Source: Actinomycetes bacterium
Lineage (GTDB): Bacteria; Actinomycetota; Acidimicrobiia; Acidimicrobiales; Microtrichaceae
Direction: 5' to 3'
Assembly: GCA_023389745.1 (NCBI GenBank)
Contig: JAEWED010000116.1
Span: forward strand, 1-63,370
DNA length: 63,370 nt
The translations under genes and the position numbers were made by a program. A model generated the notes under the pieces. That model did no database searches. It was not told where the DNA came from and saw nothing but the letters and a program-made list of their open reading frames with translations. Shown here piece after piece: positions 18,433 through 27,256 of the stretch (its first letter is position 1; the number at the start of each line of letters is the position of its first letter).

Positions 18433-18479
18433 CTCCTCCGGACGCGACGACGGCCGCCCCCGGAGGAGCGGCCGTCGTC
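18433..18479 (-). terminator. Interleaved GC hairpins downstream of the carboxylase gene
   Basis: Starting 17 nt past the accA-like stop. A 12-bp inverted repeat (GACGACGGCCGC at 18446-18457 with its complement at 18468-18479) interleaves with a 9-bp one (CTCCTCCGG at 18433-18441 with its complement at 18460-18468). There is no T-tract. It likely acts as a terminator or 3'-end structure. Confidence 0.55.
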
Positions 18480-18495
18480 GGAAGGACGGGGTCGA

Positions 18496-20277
18496 TCAGT
18501 CGGCCGCAGCGGGCTCGATGACCACGGCGACCTCGCCGGCGGTCACCGACTGGCCGGCCTCGACCAAGATCTCGGTCACGACGCCGTCGACGTCGGCGGC
18601 GACGTTGTTCTCCATCTTCATGGCCTCGAGCACGACCACCGAGTCGCCCTTGGCGACCGTCTGGCCGACCTCGACGGTGACCTTGACGATGGTGCCCTGC
18701 ATCGGCACGGCGATCTTGCCGCTGCCAGCCGCGGCACCGCCGCCGCCGGAGGCACCGCGCTTGGCCTTCTTGGCCTTGGCGGGCCCGGCGCCGGCGACCG
18801 GCGCCAGCTGCGACTCGGGCACGTACACCGACACCGCGAAGCGCTTGCCGTTGACCTCGACGTCGACGTCACGCTTGACCTTGGGGTCGTCGTCGGGGCC
18901 GTCGGTCGTGGCGATCGGCTGGCCGGACACGCCGGTCAGGTCGAGGGTGTCCTCGACCCACTTCGTCGAGTGCGTCAGCGCCGCGAAGTCCGGGTGGCGC
19001 AGGATCGCCAGGTCGGCGGGGATGGTCGTGGCGACGCCCTCGATCTCCATCTCCTCGAGCGCACGGATCGTGCGGGCGATGGCGACGTCGCGGGTGCGGC
19101 CCCACACGCAGAGCTTGCCGGTGAGGTTGTCGTAGTACTGGCTGATCTCGTCGCCCTCTTCGTACCCGCCGTCCCAGCGCACGCCGTAGCCCGAGGCCAC
19201 GCGCAGCTTGGTGATGGGACCGGGGGACGGGAGGAACTTGCCCTCGGCCACGTCCTCGGCGTTGATGCGCACCTCGATCGCGTGACCACGGATCTCGACG
19301 TCGTCCTGGGTGAACGGCAGCGGCTCGCCGGCGGCGACGCGCAGCTGCAGCTCGACCAGGTCGGTCTCGGTCACGAGCTCGGTCACCGGGTGCTCGACCT
19401 GGAGACGGGTGTTCATCTCGAGGTAGTAGAAGGACTCGTCCTGGTACAGGAACTCGACCGTGCCGGCGTTGACGTAGTCACAGCCCTTGGCCACGGCCAC
19501 CGCCGCCTCGCCCATCTCGGCGATGATCGCCGCGGGGATGCCGGCGGCCGGCGCCTCTTCGATCAGCTTCTGGTGGCGACGCTGCGCCGAGCAGTCACGG
19601 GTGCCGAGGTACACGGCGTTGCCGTGCGTGTCGCACATGACCTGGACCTCGACGTGGCGCGGTCCGGTCAGGTAGCGCTCCATGTAGCACTCGTCGCGGC
19701 CGAAGTAGGCGAGCGACTCGCGCTGCGCGGACTCGAGCGCCGAGGCCACCTCGTCGGGGCCGTTGACGACCTTCATGCCTCGACCGCCGCCGCCGTACGC
19801 GGCCTTGATGGCGATCGGGTAGCCGTACTGCTCGCCGAACGCGGCGACCTGGTCAGGGCTGGTGATGATGTCGGTCGTGCCGGGCACACCGTGCACACCG
19901 ACCTTCTCCGCGGCGAGTCGGGCCGAGATCTTGTCGCCCATGACGTCGATGGCCGACGGCGGCGGACCGATGAACGTCACCCCGATGTCGGTGATGCGCT
20001 TCGCGAACTCGCTGTTCTCCGAGAAGAACCCGTAGCCCGGGTGCACCGCCTCGGCGCCGGAGCGCTCGATGACGTCGAGGATCTTGTCGGCATCGATGTA
20101 GCTCTCCGCGGCGGTCTGCCCTCCCAGGGCATAGGCCTCGTCGGCCAGGCGCACGTGAAGTGCGTCCCGGTCGAGGTCGGAGTAGACGGCGACGGTGGAG
20201 ATCCCGAGCTCACGGCATGCCCGGATGACCCGGACGGCGATCTCTCCACGATTGGCGATGAGGACCTTTGAAAACAC
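18496..20277 (-). CDS. accA3: Acetyl/propionyl-CoA carboxylase alpha subunit (biotin carboxylase + BCCP fusion)
   Basis: A 593-residue fused subunit. The biotin carboxylase starts MFSKVLIANRGEIAVRVIR and has the ATP-grasp glycine loop (AYGGGGRGMK), the EEAPAAGIP segment and EMNTRLQVEHPVTE. An Ala/Lys-rich linker (about 490-515) leads to a biotinyl domain with EAMKMENNV, the Lys near residue 552 being the biotinylation site. It carboxylates biotin for an acyl-CoA carboxylase, feeding fatty acid or propionate metabolism. The GTG start has a purine-rich GGGGGAAAG sequence about 8 nt upstream. The start lies 16 bp from the divergent birA, whose product would biotinylate it. No beta subunit is in the window. 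Confidence 0.95.
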   Translation of the reverse strand: MFSKVLIANRGEIAVRVIRACRELGISTVAVYSDLDRDALHVRLADEAYALGGQTAAESYIDADKILDVIERSGAEAVHPGYGFFSENSEFAKRITDIGVTFIGPPPSAIDVMGDKISARLAAEKVGVHGVPGTTDIITSPDQVAAFGEQYGYPIAIKAAYGGGGRGMKVVNGPDEVASALESAQRESLAYFGRDECYMERYLTGPRHVEVQVMCDTHGNAVYLGTRDCSAQRRHQKLIEEAPAAGIPAAIIAEMGEAAVAVAKGCDYVNAGTVEFLYQDESFYYLEMNTRLQVEHPVTELVTETDLVELQLRVAAGEPLPFTQDDVEIRGHAIEVRINAEDVAEGKFLPSPGPITKLRVASGYGVRWDGGYEEGDEISQYYDNLTGKLCVWGRTRDVAIARTIRALEEMEIEGVATTIPADLAILRHPDFAALTHSTKWVEDTLDLTGVSGQPIATTDGPDDDPKVKRDVDVEVNGKRFAVSVYVPESQLAPVAGAGPAKAKKAKRGASGGGGAAAGSGKIAVPMQGTIVKVTVEVGQTVAKGDSVVVLEAMKMENNVAADVDGVVTEILVEAGQSVTAGEVAVVIEPAAAD

Positions 20278-20281
20278 GCTC

Positions 20282-20287
20282 TATCTT
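20282..20287 (+). promoter_or_regulatory. Leaderless -10 box (TATCTT) of birA
   Basis: TATCTT in the 16-bp gap between the divergent carboxylase and birA starts ends 6 nt before the birA GTG, implying a leaderless transcript. Anything upstream of the -10 lies within the carboxylase coding sequence. Confidence 0.6.
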
Positions 20288-20293
20288 TCCCCC

Positions 20294-21094
20294 GTGACCA
20301 CCGAACGCGCCAAAACAGCTCTCGCAGGGACCAGGTTCGCCCACCTCGACTGGGTGCCGGAGACCGGTTCCACCAACGCTGATCTGGTCGCCGCCGCAGT
20401 CGCGGGAGCCGGTGACCGTGCCCTCGTCGCCGACCACCAGCACGCCGGACGGGGCCGCCTGGAGCGTCGTTGGGAGGCGCCGCCGGGGGCGTCGCTGCTG
20501 ATGAGCGTGCTGGTCCGCCCGCCGTTCCCCGCGACCGGCGCGCACCTGCTGTCGACCGCGCTCGGCCTGGCGGCGGTCGAGGCGCTCGATGAGCTCGCAG
20601 GGGTCGACGTGGGGCTGAAGTGGCCCAACGACGTCGTCGCACCGGGGGTCGGACCCGACGGCGCAGATCTGAAGCTGGGCGGCCTGCTGGCCGAGATGAC
20701 CGGCGACGCGGCCACCGGCGCGGTGGTGCTCGGCATCGGGCTCAACGTCGCCTGGTCCGGCGTGGGGTTCCCCGACGAGCTCGCGTCGACCGCGACCGCC
20801 GTCGACCTGCTCGGCGGCCAGGTCGAGCGCGAGGACCTGGTCGTCGCGCTGCTGCGTGCGCTCGACCCCGTCGCCGAGCTCGCCTCGGCCGACGCCTGCC
20901 GCTCGCTGGTCGAGCGCTACCGGCGGCGGTGCGTCACGATCGGTCGGCGGGTGCGCGTCGAGCTGCCCGGCTCGGAGCTGCTCGGCACCGCCGCCGACGT
21001 CGCCGACGACGGCGCGCTCGTCGTGCGTGGCGACGACGGCACCACGACCACGGTCACCGTCGGCGACGTGGTCCACCTGCGCCCAGCGGACTGA
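20294..21094 (+). CDS. birA: Biotin-[acetyl-CoA-carboxylase] ligase
   Basis: A 266-residue ligase with STNAD near residue 25, the biotin-binding ADHQHAGRGRLERRWE, LKWPNDV, LGGLLAEM and GIGLNVAW motifs, and a C-terminal SH3-like domain (GRRVRVELPGSELLGTAADV). There is no N-terminal helix-turn-helix, so it is the monofunctional actinobacterial type and would not act as a repressor. The GTG at 20294 is chosen because TATCTT lies 6 nt upstream and the product begins like family members. It would biotinylate the carboxylase encoded divergently next door. Confidence 0.94.
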   Translation: MTTERAKTALAGTRFAHLDWVPETGSTNADLVAAAVAGAGDRALVADHQHAGRGRLERRWEAPPGASLLMSVLVRPPFPATGAHLLSTALGLAAVEALDELAGVDVGLKWPNDVVAPGVGPDGADLKLGGLLAEMTGDAATGAVVLGIGLNVAWSGVGFPDELASTATAVDLLGGQVEREDLVVALLRALDPVAELASADACRSLVERYRRRCVTIGRRVRVELPGSELLGTAADVADDGALVVRGDDGTTTTVTVGDVVHLRPAD

Positions 21095-21103
21095 GCACCC
21101 GCC

Positions 21104-21994
21104 TCAGGGGTCGAGGCGGTCCTCGTAGGCCTCGACCCACACCTGTCGGGCGGCGGTGGTCAGGGGGCCGGGGCACTCGGGCAGCGCTCGGTCGGAGGCG
21201 TCGCCGAGACCGTCGCTCGTGAGCACCTGCGAGATCGGCTGCACGTGTCGTCCCGTCGAGACGAGGAACGCCTCGTCGGCGCGTTGCAGGACCTCGAGCG
21301 GCTCGTCGCGCTCGGCGACGCGGAGCTCCGGCGCGTCCGTCGCCAGGGCTTCCAGCAGCAGCGCGCGGGTGATGCCGGCCAGACAGCCGGACGCCAGCGT
21401 CGGCGTGATCAGCTCGCCGTCGACGACGACGAAGATGTTCGAGCCGGTGCCCTCGCAGAGCGAGCCGGCGGTGTTGGCGAAGATCGCCTCGGATGCCCCG
21501 ACCTCGTGCGCCAGGTCGAGCGCCACGACGTTCTCTCCGTACGACGTGGTCTTGAGCCCGACGAGCGCGCCGTGTTCGTTGCGGGTGAACGGCACCACGA
21601 GCACCGACGTGGCGTCGACGCGCACCGTCATCGGGGCGGCGGCGACGACGAGGGTGGGTGTGGCGCCGACGCGCTCGGAGCCCATCGGCGCAGCGCCGGC
21701 GGTGTAGGTGACACGCAGTCGCCCGGGCTCGGTGCCCCACGCCTCGGCGACCGAGGACACGGCGTCGAGCACCTGTGACCGGTCCGGCGCCGGCAACCGG
21801 AGCCCCGCCGCGCTGCGCTCGAGCCGATCGAGGTGACGCGTCAGGGCGAACGGCGTGCCCCGTCGCAGCTCGATGGTCTCGAAGACGCCGTCGCCCACGG
21901 TGAGCCCGTGGTCGGACCAGTGGACCGACGCCTCGGCCGGGTCGGCCAGTGCGCCCCGGACCCACACCACCTGGCGTTCGTCGCGTTCAGCCAT
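21104..21994 (-). CDS. pabC: Class IV PLP aminotransferase, aminodeoxychorismate lyase (PabC-like)
   Basis: A 296-residue fold-type IV enzyme. VHWSDHGLTVGDGVFETIEL, the PLP-lysine region (VGLKTTSYGENVVALD) and NIFVVVDGELITP...CLAGITR are typical of aminodeoxychorismate lyase, branched-chain aminotransferase and D-amino acid aminotransferase. The ATG overlaps the pabB-like stop by 8 nt, which favours aminodeoxychorismate lyase: release of pyruvate to give 4-aminobenzoate for folate. The family cannot be separated by sequence alone, so the call rests partly on context. Confidence 0.85.
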   Translation of the reverse strand: MAERDERQVVWVRGALADPAEASVHWSDHGLTVGDGVFETIELRRGTPFALTRHLDRLERSAAGLRLPAPDRSQVLDAVSSVAEAWGTEPGRLRVTYTAGAAPMGSERVGATPTLVVAAAPMTVRVDATSVLVVPFTRNEHGALVGLKTTSYGENVVALDLAHEVGASEAIFANTAGSLCEGTGSNIFVVVDGELITPTLASGCLAGITRALLLEALATDAPELRVAERDEPLEVLQRADEAFLVSTGRHVQPISQVLTSDGLGDASDRALPECPGPLTTAARQVWVEAYEDRLDP

Positions 21995-23102
21995 GGCCGT
22001 CCTCCTCGGACTCGGTCGTGGCACACCGCCCACCGAGGGGACGTCCGACGGCTGCCTGTCCGACCGCTGCCTGTCCGACCGCGACCGGGTCGCCGGGCGA
22101 CGAGGCCACCTCGAGCAGCCGTTGTGCCTTGAGCTCGGTCTCTGCCCACTCACCCGACGGATCCGACCCGTAGGTGATGCCGCCACCGGTGCCGAAGTGA
22201 AGGGCGTCGTCCTCGATCCAGAACGTGCGGATCGCGACGTTCAGGTCGCCGCAGCGTCGGTCCGCATCGACCCAGCCGATCGCGCCGCAGTAGAGCCCCC
22301 TGGGCACCGGCTCGAGCTCGGCGATCGACTCGAGCGCGGCCAGCTTCGGGGCGCCGGTGACCGAGCCCGGCGGGAAGGTCGCGTCGACGACGTCGGCCCA
22401 CCCGACGCCGGGTCGCAGCCGGCCCTCGACGGTGCTGACCAGGTGGTGCAGCCCGGGGTGCGGCTCGACGGCGAGCAGCTCGGGCACCGTGACCGAGCCC
22501 CACTCGCACACGCGGCCGATGTCGTTGCGGACCAGGTCGACGATCATGACGTTCTCGGCGCGGTCCTTGACCAGGAAGCCGTCAGCGGTCGCCGCGGTGC
22601 CCTTGATCGGCGACGAGCGCACCACGTCGCCGTCGCGCCGCACGAAGCGCTCCGGTGACGCGCTCGCCACCGCGATCCCGTGGCTCGGCAGCCGCACGAC
22701 CGCCGAGTACGGCGCCGGGTTGCCGACAGCGAGCGCGGCGCCCAGCGCGGCGATGTCGGTCGAGCGACCGTCGGTGGGGCGGGGCAGCGGTGCGCTCAGA
22801 CGACGGGTGAGGTTGACCTGGTAGACGTCGCCCGCGGCGATCCGCTCGCGGATGGTCGTCACCGACGCCATGAACTGGTCGCGGTCGAGGCTGCTGGTCC
22901 AGGCGTCGGGGCTCGGGCCGATCCACCGTGGGCCGGGCCACGGGCGGGCGGGGCGGACCGTGGCGAAGCGGGCGCACACCGGGTCGCCCTCGAAGGGAAG
23001 CACGACCGCCCAGAAGCCGGACGAATCGAGGGCGGCCAGGTCCGAGGTGACCTCGACGAGGTCGGAGCACAGTCGTCCGCCCACGACTGCGAGCGCCGCC
23101 AT
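21987..23102 (-). CDS. pabB: Aminodeoxychorismate synthase component I
   Basis: The chorismate-binding domain is intact: QFMASVTTIRERIAAGDVYQVNLTRR, SPIKGTAAT, DRAENVMIVDLVRNDIGRV, FPPGSVTGAPK and GITYGSDP. From the first conventional start (ATG at 23102) it is 371 residues and lacks most of the variable N-terminal subdomain. No glutaminase domain is present. No Shine-Dalgarno precedes that ATG; a TACACT box 7 nt before an in-frame ATC (23154-23156) suggests translation may begin 18 codons earlier. The C-terminus has a 15-bp triplication (AVGQA-type repeats). It pairs with pabC for 4-aminobenzoate synthesis. Confidence 0.9.
   Translation of the reverse strand: MAALAVVGGRLCSDLVEVTSDLAALDSSGFWAVVLPFEGDPVCARFATVRPARPWPGPRWIGPSPDAWTSSLDRDQFMASVTTIRERIAAGDVYQVNLTRRLSAPLPRPTDGRSTDIAALGAALAVGNPAPYSAVVRLPSHGIAVASASPERFVRRDGDVVRSSPIKGTAATADGFLVKDRAENVMIVDLVRNDIGRVCEWGSVTVPELLAVEPHPGLHHLVSTVEGRLRPGVGWADVVDATFPPGSVTGAPKLAALESIAELEPVPRGLYCGAIGWVDADRRCGDLNVAIRTFWIEDDALHFGTGGGITYGSDPSGEWAETELKAQRLLEVASSPGDPVAVGQAAVGQAAVGRPLGGRCATTESEEDGHG
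22043..22087. repeat. 15-bp tandem repeat (x3) in the pabB 3' end
   Basis: Three near-identical 15-bp units (GTCCGACGGCTGCCT and variants) encode a repeated VGQAA-like pentapeptide at the C-terminus of the pabB product. Confidence 0.85.
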
Positions 23103-23163
23103 CGAGGAGCCGGGCGAAGCGGTGCGGGACGAGGGGGTGCGGGACGCTGGGACGATGCCCAGG

Positions 23164-23169
23164 AGTGTA
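23164..23169 (-). promoter_or_regulatory. Candidate -10 box (TACACT) of pabB
   Basis: Minus-strand TACACT ends 7 nt before an in-frame ATC and about 60 nt before the first ATG of pabB. Confidence 0.5.
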
Positions 23170-23203
23170 CGGCGGTGGTCACGGGGCGGCAGGTGGGGGC
23201 TGC

Positions 23204-23209
23204 TACCTT
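23204..23209 (+). promoter_or_regulatory. Leaderless -10 box (TACCTT) of the LCP gene
   Basis: TACCTT ends 6 nt before the GTG of the LytR-CpsA-Psr gene. Confidence 0.55.
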
Positions 23210-23215
23210 CGCTCC

Positions 23216-24733
23216 GTGGCGAGACACCGCGCACGGCGCTCCCATCGCTCCTGGCCACAGCGCCTCCTGCTCGGCACCAACGTGGTGCTCGTCATCGCGT
23301 GCCTGGGCACGGCCTACGGGCTGAGCACCGTGCGCACCAAGTTCGAGAGCATGCCGGTCGTCGAGTTCGACTCGACGCTCACGCCGACCTCCGAGGTCAG
23401 CGAGCCGCGGAACTTCCTGATCATCGGCACCGACTCCGCTGCACGCCTGGACGAGGACGACGCGGTCGCCGAGGGTCGCTCCAAGCTCGGCACGCTGGCC
23501 GACGTGATCATGATCCTGCGCGTCGATCCCCGCGACGAGTCGGTCCGGTTGCTGTCGATCCCGCGTGACAGCCGCGTCGCGATCTCGCCCGGCGGCAACA
23601 TGTCGCGCATCAACACCGCCATCAGCGGCGTCGAGGGTCCGAAGAACCTGGTGCAGACCATCAAGCGCAACTTCGGCATCTCGATCGACAACTACGTCGA
23701 GATCGACTTCCAGTCGTTCCGCGACCTGGTCGAGGTGCTCGGTGGCGTGCCCGTGTACTTCGCGACGCCCGTGCGCGACAAGGAGACCGGCCTGGACGTC
23801 CGCGAGCCCGGCTGTCGCATGCTCGACCCGGTGCAGGCGCTGGCCTACGCCCGCTCCCGTCACTTCGAGTACGAGGAGGACGGCAAGTGGCGCACCGACG
23901 GCACCGGTGACCTCGGGCGCATCACCCGTCAGCAGGACTTCATCAAGCGCGCGCTGCGCCGGGCGGCCGACAAGGGACTGCGCAACCCGAGCACGGCCGT
24001 CGGCGTCGTCAACGCCGCCGCGGGGTCGGTCACGCTCGACCAGACCCTCGACGTCGGCACCATCCTCAGCCTCCTGTCGAAGTTCAAGTCGTTCAACCCC
24101 GACTCGCTGGCGTCGGTGCAGGTGCCCACGATCGCGGCCCCTCGCGGCGGGGTCGCCTACCAGGAGATCGTCTGGGACGAGGCCGAGCCGCTGCTCGTGC
24201 CCTTCCGCGGCGTCGACCCCGGAGCACCGCTGCAGCCCCGCAACGTCATCGTCGACGTCGCCGGCCGAGAGAGCCAGGCCGAGGAGCTCGCCGGCATCGC
24301 GGCCCAGCTCGACGCCGTGCAGTTCGACGCCGAAGTCGTCGAGGACAGCTCGAAGGTCCAGCGCACCACGATCACCTATGGGCCGACCGGCCGCGACGCC
24401 GCGGTCCTGCTCGCCGCACAGCTCGACGTGATGCCGGAGTTCGACCTGGACGAGGACCTGCCCGGCAACCGGGTGGTGCTCGAGGTCGGCGCCGACTTCG
24501 GCACCGTGCGCCCCGAGGCCGTGCCGCTCGACCAGCTGCCGGCCGACCAGCTCCCGCCCGTCACCACCGCGGAGACGACGCCCGAGACCTCGCTCGACAC
24601 GACTTCGAGCACCGAGACCACCGCGGACCCCGACACCACGGTGGTCGAGGGGGACGAGGGCGTCCCGGAGCAGACGACGACCGTGCCCGGCGTGGTGCCG
24701 ACCGATCCCGAGAAGGCAGCCGTCTGCCGCTGA
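23216..24733 (+). CDS. LytR-CpsA-Psr family wall glycopolymer transferase
   Basis: A 505-residue membrane-anchored protein. A basic N-terminus and one membrane helix (about 14-36) precede the LCP domain: NFLIIGTDSAARLDE, TLADVIMILRVDP, LLSIPRDSRVAI, then INTAISGVEGPKNL and ALAYARSRH. A LytR_C domain follows at about 340-440 and the tail is Thr/Glu-rich (TTAETTPETS). LCP enzymes transfer undecaprenyl-pyrophosphate-linked glycopolymers to peptidoglycan outside the membrane. The GTG at 23216 is chosen for its -10 box 6 nt upstream. It is followed by ugd and glycosyltransferases, fitting a wall-polymer attachment role. Confidence 0.93.
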   Translation: MARHRARRSHRSWPQRLLLGTNVVLVIACLGTAYGLSTVRTKFESMPVVEFDSTLTPTSEVSEPRNFLIIGTDSAARLDEDDAVAEGRSKLGTLADVIMILRVDPRDESVRLLSIPRDSRVAISPGGNMSRINTAISGVEGPKNLVQTIKRNFGISIDNYVEIDFQSFRDLVEVLGGVPVYFATPVRDKETGLDVREPGCRMLDPVQALAYARSRHFEYEEDGKWRTDGTGDLGRITRQQDFIKRALRRAADKGLRNPSTAVGVVNAAAGSVTLDQTLDVGTILSLLSKFKSFNPDSLASVQVPTIAAPRGGVAYQEIVWDEAEPLLVPFRGVDPGAPLQPRNVIVDVAGRESQAEELAGIAAQLDAVQFDAEVVEDSSKVQRTTITYGPTGRDAAVLLAAQLDVMPEFDLDEDLPGNRVVLEVGADFGTVRPEAVPLDQLPADQLPPVTTAETTPETSLDTTSSTETTADPDTTVVEGDEGVPEQTTTVPGVVPTDPEKAAVCR

Positions 24734-24738
24734 GTCAG

Positions 24739-24744
24739 TACAGT
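24739..24744 (+). promoter_or_regulatory. Candidate -10 box (TACAGT) of ugd
   Basis: TACAGT lies 54 nt before the ugd ATG. The leader contains a small GCCACC-C-GGTGGC hairpin and a GGAAGG-type Shine-Dalgarno. Confidence 0.45.
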
Positions 24745-24797
24745 GCGAGACTCCTTCGAGCCACCCGGTGGCCCGGGGCCGTGCAGGAAGGCGTGAG

Positions 24798-26081
24798 ATG
24801 AGCAACAGGATCGCGGTCGTCGGCACCGGCTACGTCGGTCTGACCACCGGAGCGTGTCTGGCGCACCTCGGGCACGACGTGACCTGCATCGACAACGACC
24901 GGGCCAAGGTCGCCCGCCTCGACGACGGCATCATGCCGATCAGCGAGGACGGCCTCGCCGAGATCGTCGCCGAGGGCCGCGCCGCGGGACGTCTGCAGTT
25001 CACCTCGGACGCCGTCGGCGGCGTGGTCGACCGGGAGTTCGTGCTGCTGTGCGTGCCCACCCCGCAGGCGGCGGACGGCTCGGCGGACCTGTCCTACATC
25101 GAGTCGGCTGCTCGGTCGATCGGTCCGCACCTGGCCCCCGGCGCCATCGTCATCAACAAGTCGACGGTCCCGGTCGGCTCGACCGGCGTGGTCGCCGCGG
25201 CGCTCGGCCGTGAGGACGTGCACGTCGTGTCGAACCCCGAGTTCCTGCGCGAGGGGTCGGCGGTGTGGGACTTCCTGCACCCCGAACGTGTGGTGATCGG
25301 CGCGGACGACTCCTCGACCGCATTCCGGGTCGCCGAGCTCCACCTGCGCCTCTCGGCGCCCATGCTGGTCACCGACCCGGCGTCCGCGGAGCTCATCAAG
25401 TACGCCTCGAACGCCTTCCTCGCGCTGAAGGTCAGCTACGTCAACGCCATCGCAGCGATCGCGGAGTCGGTCGACGCCGACATCGACGACGTCGTGACCG
25501 GGCTCGGGCTCGACCGCCGCATCGGCGAGAAGTTCCTGCAGCCGGGACCCGGTTGGGGTGGCAGCTGCCTGCCCAAGGACACCAGCGCCCTCATCCGGAT
25601 CGCGGCGGACGCCGGCTACGACTTCCAGCTGCTGCGCGACGTGGTGCAGGTGAACGTCGAGCAGTTCGAACGGGTGCTCGCCAAGACCGAGGCCGTCATG
25701 GGCGCGCCGCTCGAGGGCCGCACGGTCGCGGTGTGGGGCCTGACCTTCAAGGCGGGAACCGACGACCTGCGGGACTCACCCGCGATCGAGATCGCGAGTC
25801 GGATGCTCGCCGCGGGCGCGACGCTGCGTGCCTACGACCCCGAGGTCGCCGCCGGCACCGACGTGCTCGACGGGATGTCGACCGTCGCCGACCCCTATGC
25901 CGCGTGCACCGGCGCCGACGCCCTCGTCGTGCTCACCGAGTGGCCCGAGTTCGCACGGGCGGACCTGGACCGGGTCGCCGCGGCGCTCGTCGCCCCGGCC
26001 GTGGTCGACACGCGCAACGTGCTGGACCGCTCCGCCCTCGCCCGTCGCGGGTTCGCATTCCAGGGCATCGGACGCGCCTGA
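24798..26081 (+). CDS. ugd: UDP-glucose 6-dehydrogenase
   Basis: A 427-residue enzyme of the UDPG/MGDP dehydrogenase family: NAD-binding IAVVGTGYVGLTTGACLA, the substrate-loop ELIKYASNAFLALKVSYVNAIA, the catalytic Cys in GPGWGGSCLPKDT, and the C-terminal WGLTFKAGTDDLRDSPAI. It oxidises UDP-glucose to UDP-glucuronate, a precursor for acidic surface polysaccharide. The ATG at 24798 follows a GGAAGG Shine-Dalgarno. Four nucleotides separate it from the next GT4, so it heads a sugar operon. UDP-ManNAc or GDP-mannose dehydrogenase is possible but less likely. Confidence 0.92.
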   Translation: MSNRIAVVGTGYVGLTTGACLAHLGHDVTCIDNDRAKVARLDDGIMPISEDGLAEIVAEGRAAGRLQFTSDAVGGVVDREFVLLCVPTPQAADGSADLSYIESAARSIGPHLAPGAIVINKSTVPVGSTGVVAAALGREDVHVVSNPEFLREGSAVWDFLHPERVVIGADDSSTAFRVAELHLRLSAPMLVTDPASAELIKYASNAFLALKVSYVNAIAAIAESVDADIDDVVTGLGLDRRIGEKFLQPGPGWGGSCLPKDTSALIRIAADAGYDFQLLRDVVQVNVEQFERVLAKTEAVMGAPLEGRTVAVWGLTFKAGTDDLRDSPAIEIASRMLAAGATLRAYDPEVAAGTDVLDGMSTVADPYAACTGADALVVLTEWPEFARADLDRVAAALVAPAVVDTRNVLDRSALARRGFAFQGIGRA

Positions 26082-26085
26082 GCAG

Positions 26086-27216
26086 ATGTCCGAGCCACCC
26101 CGGGTCGCCGTCACGCTGACGCAGTGCTGGCACCGCGTTCCCGGCGGCACCGCCAGTGCCGCCCTCGGCGTCGTGCGAGCCCTGCAGGCCGCCGAGGAGT
26201 TCGACCTGATCGGGGTCGGCCCGGCCGGAGAGCTGCGTCGGCCCGGCTCCTGGGGTCGCTCGACGTTGCCGGCCGCGCCGTTCACGCCGCCCGTGCCCGT
26301 CGCTCGGCTGCCGTTGCCGCTGCCGGTGCTCTACGACAGCTGGGCGCGCTCGGGTCGTCCGAGCATCGAGGCGGCGACCGGACCGGTCGACGTGGTGCAC
26401 CTGACGGTGCCGTTGCGCGCCCCGCTCGGGCGTGCGCCGTTGGTCGCCACGGTGAACGACCTGTTCCCGCTGCAGCCGGGCATGCATCCCGACGGGCGCG
26501 GCGCTCGGCTGATGGGGGCGGGGCTGCGCTGGATCCGCGACCACGCCGCACGGGTGATCGTGCCGAGCCGGGCCACGTTCGCGGACTGCCTCGACGTGGG
26601 CTTCGACGAGTCGCAGCTGCGCGTCGTGCCGTACGGGGTCGAGCCGGTCGAGGTCGACGACGTGCGGGCGGCCGAGGTCGCCGAGGAGCGGGGACTGCTC
26701 GGCCCGTACGTGCTGTTCGTCGGCACCCTGGAGCCCCGCAAGAACCTGTCGACGCTGCTCGACGCGATGTGTCGCCTCGAGCGGCCCGACGTCACCCTGG
26801 CGCTCGCGGGGCCCGCCGGCTGGGGCGGTGCCGACGAGCTGCCCGAGGTGCCGTTCCCGGTCGCCCGGCTGGGGTTCGTTCCCGCGGACGAGCTCGCCGC
26901 GCTGATGCGGGCCTCGGCGGTGTTCTGCTTCCCGTCGCTCGCCGAGGGGTTCGGACTGCCGGTGCTCGAGGCGATGGCGGCGGGCGCGGCGGTGGTGACG
27001 TCGTCGACGACCTCGACCGCCGAGGTGGCCGGCGATGCCGCGCTGCTGGTCGACCCGACCGACGCCGCCGCCCTCGGCGCCGCCTTGGCGCGGGTGCTGG
27101 ACGACGACGAGCTATCGGCGCGCCTGCGCGTCCTCGGCCGGGAGCAGGCTGCCCGCTCCACCTGGGCGGAGTGCGCACGGCGGACCGGCGCGGTGTACCG
27201 GGAGGCGGCGGCGTGA
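26086..27216 (+). CDS. GT4 family glycosyltransferase
   Basis: A 376-residue GT-B glycosyltransferase. ATVNDLFPLQPG, VIVPSRATFADCL, VLFVGTLEPRKNLSTLLDAM and the E-x7-E motif in AEGFGLPVLEAMAAG are visible. It begins 4 nt after the ugd stop, so it is translated from the same mRNA. It probably adds a mannose-type sugar to a lipid-linked glycan, judging from the close family and the GDP-mannose genes nearby; the donor is inferred. Confidence 0.88.
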   Translation: MSEPPRVAVTLTQCWHRVPGGTASAALGVVRALQAAEEFDLIGVGPAGELRRPGSWGRSTLPAAPFTPPVPVARLPLPLPVLYDSWARSGRPSIEAATGPVDVVHLTVPLRAPLGRAPLVATVNDLFPLQPGMHPDGRGARLMGAGLRWIRDHAARVIVPSRATFADCLDVGFDESQLRVVPYGVEPVEVDDVRAAEVAEERGLLGPYVLFVGTLEPRKNLSTLLDAMCRLERPDVTLALAGPAGWGGADELPEVPFPVARLGFVPADELAALMRASAVFCFPSLAEGFGLPVLEAMAAGAAVVTSSTTSTAEVAGDAALLVDPTDAAALGAALARVLDDDELSARLRVLGREQAARSTWAECARRTGAVYREAAA

Positions 27217-27256
27217 CGCGGTGCTGCAGTGCTGCGGTGGCGCAGGGGAGCGATCG

